A program made the translations under genes and the position numbers. A model generated the notes under the pieces. The model did no database searches, was not told the DNA's origin, and saw only the letters and a list, made by a program, of their open reading frames with translations. DNA of 64,000 nucleotides from Thermoanaerobaculia bacterium (GTDB lineage: Bacteria > Acidobacteriota > Thermoanaerobaculia > Multivoradales > Multivoraceae), in the NCBI GenBank assembly GCA_022826745.1, contig JAJDUI010000009.1, forward strand, positions 124,001 through 188,000. Direction: 5' to 3'. Below, one piece after another: positions 26,839 to 35,493 of the stretch (the stretch's first letter is position 1; each line of letters opens with the position of its first letter).

Positions 26839-28761
26839 TCACCAGGCGATGCCGTAGTCCTCGCCGAAGTCGCTGGCGCCGCCCCACATGGTCCCGTTCT
26901 CGCGGTCGAACCAGATCGCGGTGATCGGTCCCGAAGTACGGTCCAGCGCGCGAACGCTGTAGCCCATGCGGCGGAGTTCCGCCCGCACCCAGGGCGGCAC
27001 GTCGCGGCGGACGTCGATGTCTCCCGGCCGCGACTCGTGGGCGCCGAAGGAACTCTGCATCTGGTGGCTCGTGATGTTGGCGGCCTCGACGGCTTCCTGG
27101 ACGTTCATGCCGAACTCGACCACGTTGAGGAAGAATTGGAGCAGGTTCTGGTCCTGGGTGTCGCCGCCCTGGACGGCGAACGAGAGGTACGGCTCTCCGT
27201 CCTTGAGCGCCATGCCGGGCGTCAGCGTGGCGCGGGGACGCTTGCCGGGTTCCGGCAGGTTGTACGGGTTGAGCCCCGGGTCGAGCACGAAGCTCTGCAT
27301 CCGCTGGCTCATGCCGATGCCGGTGCGGCCGGCGATCACGGCGGGGATCCAGGCGCCGCTCGGGGTCACGGACACGACCCAGCCATCGGCGTCGGCGGCC
27401 TGGATCGAGGTCGTGCCGGCGGTGAAGGCCTCCTCGTAGGTCATCCGGGGAAGGGGCTGTCGGCCGGCCGACGCCTGCTGGAAGCCCTGCTCGCCTTCCG
27501 CATCCGCTGCAGGCGGGATCGGCGTCCACTGATCCAGGAGGTCGAGGAAGGGGTTGTCGCCTTCCTGGAAGTCGTATGGGTTCCCCGGGCGGGCGTCCTC
27601 GTCGTTCTTCTTCCAGTCGATCGACCCGTAGCGGGCGCGGGCGTAGTCCTTCGAGAGCAGGCCCTCGAGCGGCTCTGCTGGCGGGTAGTAGGGATCGCCG
27701 TAGTAGAAGTCGCGGTCCGCGAAGGCCAGGTTCATCGCCTGGTAGAGGGCGTGGATGTAACGGGCCGAGTTGTAGCCCATCGACTTGAGGTCGGCGTACT
27801 CCAGGATGTTCAGCGCCTGGAGCATGACCGGCCCCTGGACCCAGGAGGTCAGCTTGTACACGTCGACGCCGCGGTAGTTCGTGCGGACCGGCTCCTCGAT
27901 GTGGACCTGCCACTGGTCGAGATCGGCCATCGTGATGAGACCGTCCAGTTCACGCGAGCCGCGGACGAACTCCTCGGCGATGTCGCCCCGGTAGAAGCGG
28001 TCGTAGGCCGCGGCCAGGGCCTGCTCGCGGGTCTTGCCCTGTTTCAACGCCGCCGCCTCGGCCTCGACGAGCTTGCGCAGCGTGTCGAGCAGGTCCGGCT
28101 GGCGGAAGATCTCGCCGGCCCGTGGCGCCGCGCGTCCGTCGCCGTCCCCGGACGCCGACACGTGGGGCAGGAAGACCCGCGCCGAGTCCGGCCACTGCTG
28201 GAGCATCTCCCTGCGGCGCTCCATGTTGTCGGCCTGGGCGCGCTCGATCGGGTAGCCGTCCGCCATCTGGATGGACGGTTCGAGCACTTCCGCCAGACTC
28301 ATCGTCCCGTAGTGCGCGAGCATCACGATCAGCCCGCCCGGGGTGCCCGGCGTCACTGCAGCCAGCGGCCCGTACTCCGGCGGGTAGACGAAGCCACGTT
28401 CGTGGAAGAAGTCGACCGTGGCGCCGGTCGGCGCGACGCCGAGCGCGTTGATCCCGACCACTTCGCCCTCGCGCGGATCGAAGATCAGGGCCTGGGTCTC
28501 GCCGCCCCAGCCCAGCGTGTCCCACATGGTCGAGGTGGCGGCCAGCATGGCGCAAGTGGCGTCGACCGCGTTGCCGCCGCGAGCGAAGATCAGCGCGCCG
28601 GCCGTGGCCGCCAGCGGTTTGCCGGTGACCGCGACCCAGTGGCGCCCGTGCAGCACGGGCTTGACGGTGCGCTGGGCGAGGACCGGAGCGGCGGCGGTGA
28701 CGGCGGCAACGGCGAGCGTCAGAACGCGAACGCGGGTACCCGGGGCCGTTGTCGTGGTCAT
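26839..28761 (-). CDS. ggt: Gamma-glutamyltransferase
   Basis: A 640-residue Ntn-hydrolase that removes or transfers the gamma-glutamyl group of glutathione and related peptides, normally in the periplasm after self-cleavage. A signal peptide is clear (VRVLTLAVAAVTAAAPVLAQ). Family features include ALIFARGGNAVDATCAMLAA, SLAEVLEPSIQMADGYPI, NYRGVDVYKLTSWVQGPVML, and the processing region EEAFTAGTTSIQAADADGWV with the catalytic threonine (about residue 445). GIGMSQRMQSFVLDPGLNPY follows. The region that is usually GIGGGGF reads LGWGGETQ, a moderate departure. It is transcribed toward the M16 peptidase gene. Confidence 0.9.
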   Translation of the reverse strand: MTTTTAPGTRVRVLTLAVAAVTAAAPVLAQRTVKPVLHGRHWVAVTGKPLAATAGALIFARGGNAVDATCAMLAATSTMWDTLGWGGETQALIFDPREGEVVGINALGVAPTGATVDFFHERGFVYPPEYGPLAAVTPGTPGGLIVMLAHYGTMSLAEVLEPSIQMADGYPIERAQADNMERRREMLQQWPDSARVFLPHVSASGDGDGRAAPRAGEIFRQPDLLDTLRKLVEAEAAALKQGKTREQALAAAYDRFYRGDIAEEFVRGSRELDGLITMADLDQWQVHIEEPVRTNYRGVDVYKLTSWVQGPVMLQALNILEYADLKSMGYNSARYIHALYQAMNLAFADRDFYYGDPYYPPAEPLEGLLSKDYARARYGSIDWKKNDEDARPGNPYDFQEGDNPFLDLLDQWTPIPPAADAEGEQGFQQASAGRQPLPRMTYEEAFTAGTTSIQAADADGWVVSVTPSGAWIPAVIAGRTGIGMSQRMQSFVLDPGLNPYNLPEPGKRPRATLTPGMALKDGEPYLSFAVQGGDTQDQNLLQFFLNVVEFGMNVQEAVEAANITSHQMQSSFGAHESRPGDIDVRRDVPPWVRAELRRMGYSVRALDRTSGPITAIWFDRENGTMWGGASDFGEDYGIAW

Positions 28762-28873
28762 CGGGGCAGCTTATCGCCGGCGCGCGGCCGACCCGCTGCG
28801 AGGTGGCCGGGAGGCAGCCGTCGCCGCTGATAGCCTGCCGGTCTCTCACCTGAAGCTACGAGGACTCCGCTCC

Positions 28874-29977
28874 ATGAAAGCAGCCGTTTTCCACGAGGTT
28901 GGGCAACCGCTCGAGATCACCGACGTCGCGATCAGCAAGCCGGGACCGCACGAGATCCTGGTCCGGAGTTCCGTGGTCGGGGTCTGCCACAGCGACCTGC
29001 ACTTCGTGGACGGGCTGTGGCCGATTCGCACACCCGCGATCCTCGGCCACGAAGCGTCCGGGATCGTCGAGCAGGTGGGTTCCGAGGTGCGCTACGTCAA
29101 ACCGGGCGACCATGTGATCACCTGTCTCTCCGTGTTCTGCGGCTACTGCGAGTACTGCATGAGCGGCGAGCCGGCGCTCTGCGACAAGCGCGCTACGCGA
29201 CGGCCGAGAACGGAGGAACCGCGACTGGCGTTGCCGGCGAGCAACGGCGGATCTCCGCGCCCCATCTCTCAGTTCGCCGATCTGGCCTCGTTCGCGGAGC
29301 AGATGCTGGTGCATGAGAACGCGGTCGTGAAGATCCGGAAGGACATGCCGCTCGACCGGGCGGCGGTCATCGGCTGCGCCGTGATCACCGGCGTGGGAGC
29401 GGCGTTCCGGACCGCGGCGGTGGAGCCCGGGTCGACGGTCGCGGTCATCGGCTGCGGCGGCATCGGCCTGTCGACGATCAACGGCGCCGACCTGGCCGGG
29501 GCCTCGCGCATCATTGCCATCGACCGCGTGGCGTCGAAGCTCGATCTGGCCAGGGCGTTCGGCGCCACCGACACGATCGACGCATCGGACGGCGACACGG
29601 TGAAGCAGGTGCTGGAGCTCACCGGCGGCGGCGTCCACTACGCCTTCGAGGCGATTGGGCTCAAGGCCACGGCGGAGCAGGCGTGGGCGATGCTGCGGCC
29701 GGGCGGTACGGCCACCGTCATCGGCATGGTGCCGATGGGCCAGAAGGTCGAGATCCCGGGCCACGAGCTGCTGCAGTCCAAGTGTCTGCAGGGCTGCACG
29801 ATGGGATCGAACCGCTTCCGCGTCGACATGCCGCGCCTGGTCGAGTTCTACCTGGGCGGCCGGCTGAAGCTCGACGAGCTGATCTCGGACCGGATCGAGT
29901 TCTCGCAGATCAACGAGGCCCTGCAGAACCTGAAGACCGGCGAGGTCGCGCGCCAGGTCATCGTGTTCGATGAATAG
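28874..29977 (+). CDS. Zinc-dependent alcohol dehydrogenase (MDR family, class III-like)
   Basis: A 367-residue NAD(P)-dependent medium-chain dehydrogenase/reductase. Catalytic zinc ligands are the cysteine in GVCHSDLHF (C38) and LGHE (H59-E60); the structural zinc set is C89, C92, C95 and C103 in FCGYCEYCMSGEPALC. The Rossmann fold shows VAVIGCGGIGLSTINGADLA. The closest overall layout is the class III/actinobacterial S-independent alcohol dehydrogenase group, but the glutathione-specific region is altered, so the substrate could be a range of alcohols or aldehydes. The ATG at 28874 gives a normal family N-terminus. The stop overlaps the start of the M20 amidohydrolase gene by eight bases. 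Confidence 0.9.
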   Translation: MKAAVFHEVGQPLEITDVAISKPGPHEILVRSSVVGVCHSDLHFVDGLWPIRTPAILGHEASGIVEQVGSEVRYVKPGDHVITCLSVFCGYCEYCMSGEPALCDKRATRRPRTEEPRLALPASNGGSPRPISQFADLASFAEQMLVHENAVVKIRKDMPLDRAAVIGCAVITGVGAAFRTAAVEPGSTVAVIGCGGIGLSTINGADLAGASRIIAIDRVASKLDLARAFGATDTIDASDGDTVKQVLELTGGGVHYAFEAIGLKATAEQAWAMLRPGGTATVIGMVPMGQKVEIPGHELLQSKCLQGCTMGSNRFRVDMPRLVEFYLGGRLKLDELISDRIEFSQINEALQNLKTGEVARQVIVFDE

Positions 29978-31427
29978 GCGGATGCGCGCGGCCGCCGTTG
30001 CCTGCTGCGCCCTCCTTCTCCTTCCTCTCGCCCCGGCAGCCGCCGGCGGAGTGGCGGAGAAGGCGGGTCTGGAGGCTGCGGTGGCGGAGCGGGCCGATCT
30101 GCTCTGGGACGCCGCGAGAAAGATCTGGGAGTGGGCCGAGCCGGGCTACCAGGAAACGAAGTCGTCGGCGCTGCTCGCCTCCCTCGTCGAGGAGGAGGGG
30201 TTCGAGGTCACGCGCGGGGTCGCCGGCATTCCGACCAGCTTCGTCGCCTCGTTCGGCTCGGGCGAGCCGGTTATCGCGATTCTGGCCGAGTTCGACGCCC
30301 TGCCGGGACTGTCTCAGGAGGCCGTTCCCACCCGTTCTCCGCGCGAGGGAACGGACTGGGGCCATGCCTGCGGCCATCACCTGTTCGGCGCCGGCTCGCT
30401 GGGCGCTGCCCTCGCGGTGGCCGACGGCATGCGTGGCGGCGCGATTCAGGGAACGGTCCGGCTCTACGGCACGCCCGCCGAGGAAGGCGGCGGCGCGAAG
30501 GCGTTCATGGCCCGGGCCGGCCTGTTCGACGACGTCGACGCGGTTCTGCACTGGCATCCGGGTGACGGGAACTCCGCCGGCGATCCGACGAACCTGGCCC
30601 GGGTGGCGGCCAAGTTCCGCTACCGCGGGCGGAGCGCCCATGCGGCCGCGTCGCCAGAGGCGGGCCGGTCGGCGCTCGACGCGGTGGCGATCCTGAACTA
30701 CGGCGCCGAGCTTCTCCGGGAGCACACGCCGGACCGTACGCGGATTCATCACGTGATCACGGCCGGCGGCGACGCGCCAAACGTGGTGCCGGCGTTCGCC
30801 GAGGCGTACTACTACGTTCGCCACCCGGACATCGACGTGGCGCGCTCCATCTACGACCGACTGGTCCTCGTCGCCGAAGGCGCGGCCCACGCCACGGAGA
30901 CGGAACTCGAGATCGAGTTCCTCGGCGGCATCCACAACCTGCTGCCGAACGACACGCTGTCCGAGGTCTCGCTTCGCAACTTCGAGACCCTCATCGACAT
31001 GAACTACACGGAAGCGGAGAAGGGCTGGGCGCGGAAGCTGCAGGAGTCGCTGCTCAAACCGCGGCCCCTTGCCTCCGTATCCCAACTGCGCGACGACACG
31101 GGCAACACGAGCCTGGGCTCCACGGATGTCGGCGACGTCTCCTGGGTGGCGCCGACGACCGGCATCCGGACGGCGTGCTGGGTGCCCGGCACGCCTGCCC
31201 ACTCCTGGCAGGCGACCGCGGCCGGCGGCACGACGATCGGCCGCCAGGGAATGCTGATGGCCGCCCGCGTTCTCGCCGCCACGGCCTGGGACCTCCTTGC
31301 CGATCCTTCGATCGTCAAAGCCGCCCGTGAGGAGCTCGACCGCCGGCTTGCTGACCGCCCCTACCGTGCGGCCCTCGAAGAGGGCCAGCAGCCGCCGCTC
31401 GACTACCGCAAGGCGCCCGAGCGCTAG
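29970..31427 (+). CDS. Exported M20 family amidohydrolase (AbgB-like)
   Basis: A 485-residue metal-dependent amidohydrolase with an N-terminal signal peptide (AVACCALLLLPLAPAAAGG). Metal-binding motifs are DWGHACGHHLFGAG and YGTPAEEGGGAK; LHWHPGD and HAAASPEAGRSALDAV belong to the lid/dimerisation domain. The order and spacing fit the AbgB branch, which cleaves p-aminobenzoyl-glutamate and similar amides. AbgB normally pairs with AbgA, which is absent here, so the enzyme may work alone on other N-acyl amino acids. The ATG lies inside the 3' end of the alcohol dehydrogenase gene. It ends tail to tail with the DUF3187 gene at a shared CTAG. Confidence 0.87.
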   Translation: MNRRMRAAAVACCALLLLPLAPAAAGGVAEKAGLEAAVAERADLLWDAARKIWEWAEPGYQETKSSALLASLVEEEGFEVTRGVAGIPTSFVASFGSGEPVIAILAEFDALPGLSQEAVPTRSPREGTDWGHACGHHLFGAGSLGAALAVADGMRGGAIQGTVRLYGTPAEEGGGAKAFMARAGLFDDVDAVLHWHPGDGNSAGDPTNLARVAAKFRYRGRSAHAAASPEAGRSALDAVAILNYGAELLREHTPDRTRIHHVITAGGDAPNVVPAFAEAYYYVRHPDIDVARSIYDRLVLVAEGAAHATETELEIEFLGGIHNLLPNDTLSEVSLRNFETLIDMNYTEAEKGWARKLQESLLKPRPLASVSQLRDDTGNTSLGSTDVGDVSWVAPTTGIRTACWVPGTPAHSWQATAAGGTTIGRQGMLMAARVLAATAWDLLADPSIVKAAREELDRRLADRPYRAALEEGQQPPLDYRKAPER

Positions 31428-32512
31428 CTCGGTCCGGTGCGGAACCGGATGCCTGCCTGCAGGCTGACGTCGACGGCGGAGCCGTACTTGAAGGTGTTGT
31501 TGGTGAGGCTGAAGTAGGCGGAACGCCTGGGCTTGCCCGGGGCGGATTCGAGGCTCCGGGTCCAGCCGATGTCGATCAGGGTCGCCGTGACTCCGAGGAT
31601 CGAGAGGTTCAACTGGCGGAACGGGCTCTTCTGGTGGCGAAGCTGGACGACGAGCGATGTCTTCGGGTCGAGTGGACGTTCGCCCGCGACGGCGACGGTG
31701 AAGATGCTCTGCGGTTCCAGCGTCAGCAGGTCGTGGCTGCCCAGGCGGGTGAAGCCGGCGTTGGCGTAGAGGGTCCAGCGCCGCCAGGGGCGGGACACGA
31801 GGTACTGGACCGCCGCGTCGACTGAGCCGGTGCCTTGAAAGCCGTCGTCGTCGGCTGTGGGGAGCTTGAGATGGACCTGGACGGCCTGTCGCCACGCGCC
31901 GGATTCCGGCCCGAGGCGAGACTTGAGCGAGACGATCGTTTCCCCGAGGCCGAGCCCTGCCTGCTTGAAGCGAGTGAAACGGAGTCGTTCGCCGTAGCCG
32001 CCGGGCCCGTCACGGCGGAAGTACAGGCCGTAGCCGTTCTCGAGGGTCTGCGGCCGGCCGGACTGGCGGAAGCCGAAGAAGTCGTGGAAACCTTCGATCA
32101 GGGGGTCCAGCACGCCGCCGTCTGCGTTGACGATCGAGGTTCTGAGCCCAAGTTCGAGCCGCCGGCCGAAGCGCCGGCGCGTATCGACGGTCAGCCGGTG
32201 GTACTCGGCGTCGGCGAAGTAGATCCCTTCGAAGCCGGGCCAGGGCGCGATTTCGTCGAGTTCCTGAGGTGTGACGGGTCCCCGGTATCTGCGCGCCTCG
32301 ATGACTTCCGACACGGAGGGCGATCGCAGCCAGAAGCTGGAAATCCCCAGGGACGCGGTGACTTGCCAGTGGCCCCTTTGCGACTCCGCGTCCGCCGGCG
32401 CCTCGACCGGCAGGCTCAGGAACCCGGAGCCCGAACCGAGCCAGGCTTCGGCCACGGGTAGCGGGCCGAATCGGTGGTCCTGGGCAACGGCGGAACCGGC
32501 TGCCGCGAGCAT
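31424..32512 (-). CDS. DUF3187-like outer membrane beta-barrel protein
   Basis: A protein of at least 362 residues, rich in alternating beta strands and aromatic residues, resembling the DUF3187 family of putative outer membrane barrels. Patterns such as YHRLTVDTRRRFGRRLELGL, WRQAVQVHLKLPTADDDGFQ and TLYANAGFTRLGSHDLL support this. It ends VSLQAGIRFRTGPS. The only ATG (32512) falls inside a convincing signal peptide: the in-frame codons just upstream read LFARLTVVGTAAT before MLAAAGSAVAQ. There is no ATG, GTG or TTG there, so a CTG start at 32551 or a sequence error is possible. The gene follows the molybdenum hydroxylase genes. Confidence 0.75.
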   Translation of the reverse strand: MLAAAGSAVAQDHRFGPLPVAEAWLGSGSGFLSLPVEAPADAESQRGHWQVTASLGISSFWLRSPSVSEVIEARRYRGPVTPQELDEIAPWPGFEGIYFADAEYHRLTVDTRRRFGRRLELGLRTSIVNADGGVLDPLIEGFHDFFGFRQSGRPQTLENGYGLYFRRDGPGGYGERLRFTRFKQAGLGLGETIVSLKSRLGPESGAWRQAVQVHLKLPTADDDGFQGTGSVDAAVQYLVSRPWRRWTLYANAGFTRLGSHDLLTLEPQSIFTVAVAGERPLDPKTSLVVQLRHQKSPFRQLNLSILGVTATLIDIGWTRSLESAPGKPRRSAYFSLTNNTFKYGSAVDVSLQAGIRFRTGPS

Positions 32513-32555
32513 TGTCGCCGCGGTCCCGACGACGGTCAGGCGAGCGAACAGGTGT

Positions 32556-34901
32556 CTACGCGGCCCCCGCCGACTGGATCGCCTGCCAGACGCGCTCCGG
32601 CTTGGCCGGCATGTCGATGTTCGTGATGCCGAGCGGCCGCAGCGCGTCGACGATCGCGTTCACGATGCAGGGTGTGGACCCGATCGTTCCCAGTTCCCCG
32701 ATGCCCTTCGCGCCGAGCGGGTTGATCTCCGTCGGCGTGACCGTGTTGTCGAGCTCCATACGCGGAAAGTGCTTGGCCCGCGGCACGGCATAGTCCATCA
32801 GGGTGCCGGAGAGGAGCTGCCCACCGTCGTCGTACTGGACTTCCTCCCACATCGCCTGGCCGATGCCCTGGACCATGCCGCCGAGGCGTTGGCCGTCGGC
32901 CAGCATCGGGTTGATCACGACGCCGAAGTCGTCGACCGCCACATAGCGCTGGATCTCGATCTGGCCGCTCTCGGCGTCGACCTCGACCTGGCACAGATGG
33001 GCGCCGAACGGGAACGTGGTGCCAGGCGGTTCGAAGCGGGCGACCGCCTCCAGACCGGGTTCCTCTCCGGGTACGTTGACGTTCCATAGATGGGCCATCT
33101 CGGCGACTTCCCGGAAGGTCAGTTTCCGGTCCGTACCGCTGACGGTGAACTCGCCGTCCTCGTACTCGATCTGGTCGACCGGGGCGTCCAGGTGATGGGC
33201 GGCGATGCGCGTCGCCTTCGCGTGGACCTTCGTCAGCGCCATGTGCAGCGCGGCTCCGCCGACCGCGATGCCACGGCTGCCGAACGTGCCGACGCCGTGC
33301 TGGACCTGATCCGTGTCTCCGTGGACGACGACCACGTCGTCGAGGCCGACGCCGAAAGCGTCGGAGACCATCTGCGCGAAGGCGGTCTCCTGGCCCTGGC
33401 CGTGGGGCGAGATGCCCGTGTAGACGGTGACGTTGCCGCTCGGCTCGACTCGCACGGTCGCGCTTTCCCAGGTGCCCATGCGCTGCTGCGGGGCGGTGCC
33501 GGTCGAGGGACCGATGCCGCAGACCTCGGTGAAGGTCGCGAGTCCGATTCCGACCAGTCGGCCCTGTTCCCGGGCCTGACGCTGCGCCTCGCGGGCTTCC
33601 TCGTAGCCGGCCAGCTCCACCATCCGGTCGAGCGTCAGCTCGTAGTCGCCGCTGTCATAGACGGCGCCGGACGCCGTGGTGTGGGGGAAGGCGCCCTTGT
33701 CGACGAAGTTCCGGCGACGTACGTCGATCGGATCGAGGCCGGTGGCCGCCGCCACCTCGTCCATCACCCGCTCGATGATGTAGGCGGCCTCGGGCCGGCC
33801 GGCACCCCGGTAGGCCTCGGTTGCCATCGTGTTCGTGAACACCGTGGCGATGTCCCAGGCGACCGCCTTGATCGCGTAGCAGCCACAGGACATCGTGTGC
33901 GTGGACATCGCGATGAACGGACCGTAGAAGGAGCGCCAGGCGCCGACGTCGGAGATCGTCTGCCCCTTGAGCGCCAGCACGCGTCCGTCGTTCTGGAAGG
34001 CGACCTCGATCTTCTCGACGTGGCCGCGCCCGTGGGTCATTCCGAGGAGGTTCTCGGTGCGGGTTTCGGCCCACTTGACCGGCCGGCAGAGTGCACGGGA
34101 GATCCAGCACAGGAGCGGTTCCTCCGGATAGGTCGGGATCTTGGCTCCGAAGCCGCCACCGACCTCGGGCGCGATGGCCCGGACCCGGATCTCCGGGATT
34201 CGCAGGCACATTGCGACCTGCTGCTTGACGAAGTGAGGGGCCTGGTTCGAGGTCCAGATCGTCAGTTTGCCGGGGCCCTCCTCCCAGTGCGCGCAGACGG
34301 CCCGGCCTTCCATCGGGAAAGGAGCCACCTTCTGGTTCAGCAGGCGCATCGAGAGGGTCTGGTCGGCCTGTTCAAAGAGCTTGTCGGCCTCGGGGTTCGG
34401 GATCGGAAGGTGGATGCAGATGTTGCTGTCGAGCTCCTCGTAGACCCTGGGCGCATCGGGCGCCATCGCGGCCTCGACGTCGACGACGGCCTCGCGGGGC
34501 TCGATGTCCACGTCGACCAGGCCGGCGGCGTCGCGGGCCGCGTAGGGCGTTTCCGCGACGACGACGGCGATCGGCTGACCGACGTGCAGCACGCGGCCAT
34601 CGGCGAGCAGCGGGTGATCCGCCTTGCCCATGTCCGGCAGCTCCACGCCGACCGGACTCGGTCCGACCTGCCCGTCCATGTCGGCATAGGTGTAAACGCC
34701 GGCGACGCCCGGGTGGGCGGCGGCGGCCGAGGTGTCGATGGAGCGAATGGCGCCGGCCGCGAAGTCGCTGCGCACGAAGGCGGCATACGTCATCCGCGGC
34801 AGCTTCACATCGTCGGTGTAGGTGCCGAGGCCCCGGATCAGGCGCGGATCCTCGCGCCGCTTGATCGCCTGGCCGACGGAGTTGGGCCTGAACGTCGCCA
34901 T
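32556..34901 (-). CDS. Molybdenum hydroxylase large subunit (form II CoxL / xanthine dehydrogenase family)
   Basis: A 781-residue molybdopterin-cytosine-dinucleotide-binding subunit of the xanthine dehydrogenase family. It starts SVGQAIKRREDPRLIRGLGT, as in CoxL. Around residue 360 the active-site loop reads ATEAYRGAGRPEAAY; AYRGAGR defines form II CoxL proteins, whereas proven aerobic CO dehydrogenases (form I) have AYRCSFR. AKGIGELGTIGSTP near the C-terminus contains the catalytic glutamate. The substrate may therefore be an aldehyde or heterocycle rather than CO. The start ATG overlaps the stop of the Fe-S subunit gene. No FAD subunit gene is adjacent, which is unusual for this family. Confidence 0.9.
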   Translation of the reverse strand: MATFRPNSVGQAIKRREDPRLIRGLGTYTDDVKLPRMTYAAFVRSDFAAGAIRSIDTSAAAAHPGVAGVYTYADMDGQVGPSPVGVELPDMGKADHPLLADGRVLHVGQPIAVVVAETPYAARDAAGLVDVDIEPREAVVDVEAAMAPDAPRVYEELDSNICIHLPIPNPEADKLFEQADQTLSMRLLNQKVAPFPMEGRAVCAHWEEGPGKLTIWTSNQAPHFVKQQVAMCLRIPEIRVRAIAPEVGGGFGAKIPTYPEEPLLCWISRALCRPVKWAETRTENLLGMTHGRGHVEKIEVAFQNDGRVLALKGQTISDVGAWRSFYGPFIAMSTHTMSCGCYAIKAVAWDIATVFTNTMATEAYRGAGRPEAAYIIERVMDEVAAATGLDPIDVRRRNFVDKGAFPHTTASGAVYDSGDYELTLDRMVELAGYEEAREAQRQAREQGRLVGIGLATFTEVCGIGPSTGTAPQQRMGTWESATVRVEPSGNVTVYTGISPHGQGQETAFAQMVSDAFGVGLDDVVVVHGDTDQVQHGVGTFGSRGIAVGGAALHMALTKVHAKATRIAAHHLDAPVDQIEYEDGEFTVSGTDRKLTFREVAEMAHLWNVNVPGEEPGLEAVARFEPPGTTFPFGAHLCQVEVDAESGQIEIQRYVAVDDFGVVINPMLADGQRLGGMVQGIGQAMWEEVQYDDGGQLLSGTLMDYAVPRAKHFPRMELDNTVTPTEINPLGAKGIGELGTIGSTPCIVNAIVDALRPLGITNIDMPAKPERVWQAIQSAGAA

Positions 34902-35383
34902 CAGGATGCCCCCGCGACTTCCGCCGCGTGCTGGACCGCGTCGACGATCTGCTGGTAGCCGGTGCAGCGGCAGATGTTGCCGTCGAGCGCCTCCCGGATC
35001 TCGGTTTCGGTCGGACTCGGGTTGTCGTCCAGGAGTTGCTTCGCCGCCATGATCATTCCGGGCGTGCAGTAGCCGCACTGCAGGCCGTGCTTTTCCCAGA
35101 ATCCGACCTGGAGCGGATGCAGGTTGTCCGCGTTCGGGGCGAGCCCTTCGATCGTCGTGACTTCCTGGCCGTCGGCCTGGACGGCCAGCACGGTGCAGCT
35201 CTTCACGGCACGACCGTTGAGATGCACGGTGCAGGCGCCGCAGAGCGTGCTCTCGCAGCCGACGTGGACGCCCGTGAGGTCGAGTTCCTCACGCAGGAAG
35301 TGGACCAGCAGCGTGCGGGGCTCGACCTCTCGTTCGTGCGTGCTGCCGTTGACCGTGACGGTAACGGGGACGGATCGTGGCAT
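34901..35383 (-). CDS. Molybdenum hydroxylase [2Fe-2S] small subunit (CoxS-like)
   Basis: A 160-residue iron-sulfur subunit carrying two [2Fe-2S] clusters. The plant-ferredoxin-like cluster is in [21 protein letters not shown], and the second, four-helix cluster uses [16 protein letters not shown] and ICRCTGYQ. Length and layout are standard for CoxS. There is no Tat signal, so the enzyme is cytoplasmic. SD-like GGAGGT stands just before the ATG. The stop overlaps the large-subunit start, giving an S-L gene pair. Electrons would normally pass on to a FAD subunit, which is not encoded here; the partner may be elsewhere in the genome. Confidence 0.93.
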   Translation of the reverse strand: MPRSVPVTVTVNGSTHEREVEPRTLLVHFLREELDLTGVHVGCESTLCGACTVHLNGRAVKSCTVLAVQADGQEVTTIEGLAPNADNLHPLQVGFWEKHGLQCGYCTPGMIMAAKQLLDDNPSPTETEIREALDGNICRCTGYQQIVDAVQHAAEVAGAS

Positions 35384-35493
35384 CTGACCTCCTGACAGGG
35401 ATCGGTGTCGTGGCGGGAAGAGTATCGCAGCGGAAGCGCGCTATGATGAGCTTCTACAGCCACAGAAGTGCCTTTCAGAGCAGGGAGACCGAC

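Noticed and set aside
32556..34901. Calling the cytoplasmic Mo hydroxylase an aerobic CO dehydrogenase
   Set aside because: The loop is AYRGAGR (form II) and not AYRCSFR (form I), and the FAD subunit gene is missing.
35442..35447. TATGAT as a -10 box for the exported hypothetical gene at 35494
   Set aside because: The matching -35 position is AGAGTA, which does not resemble a consensus; not enough to call a promoter.
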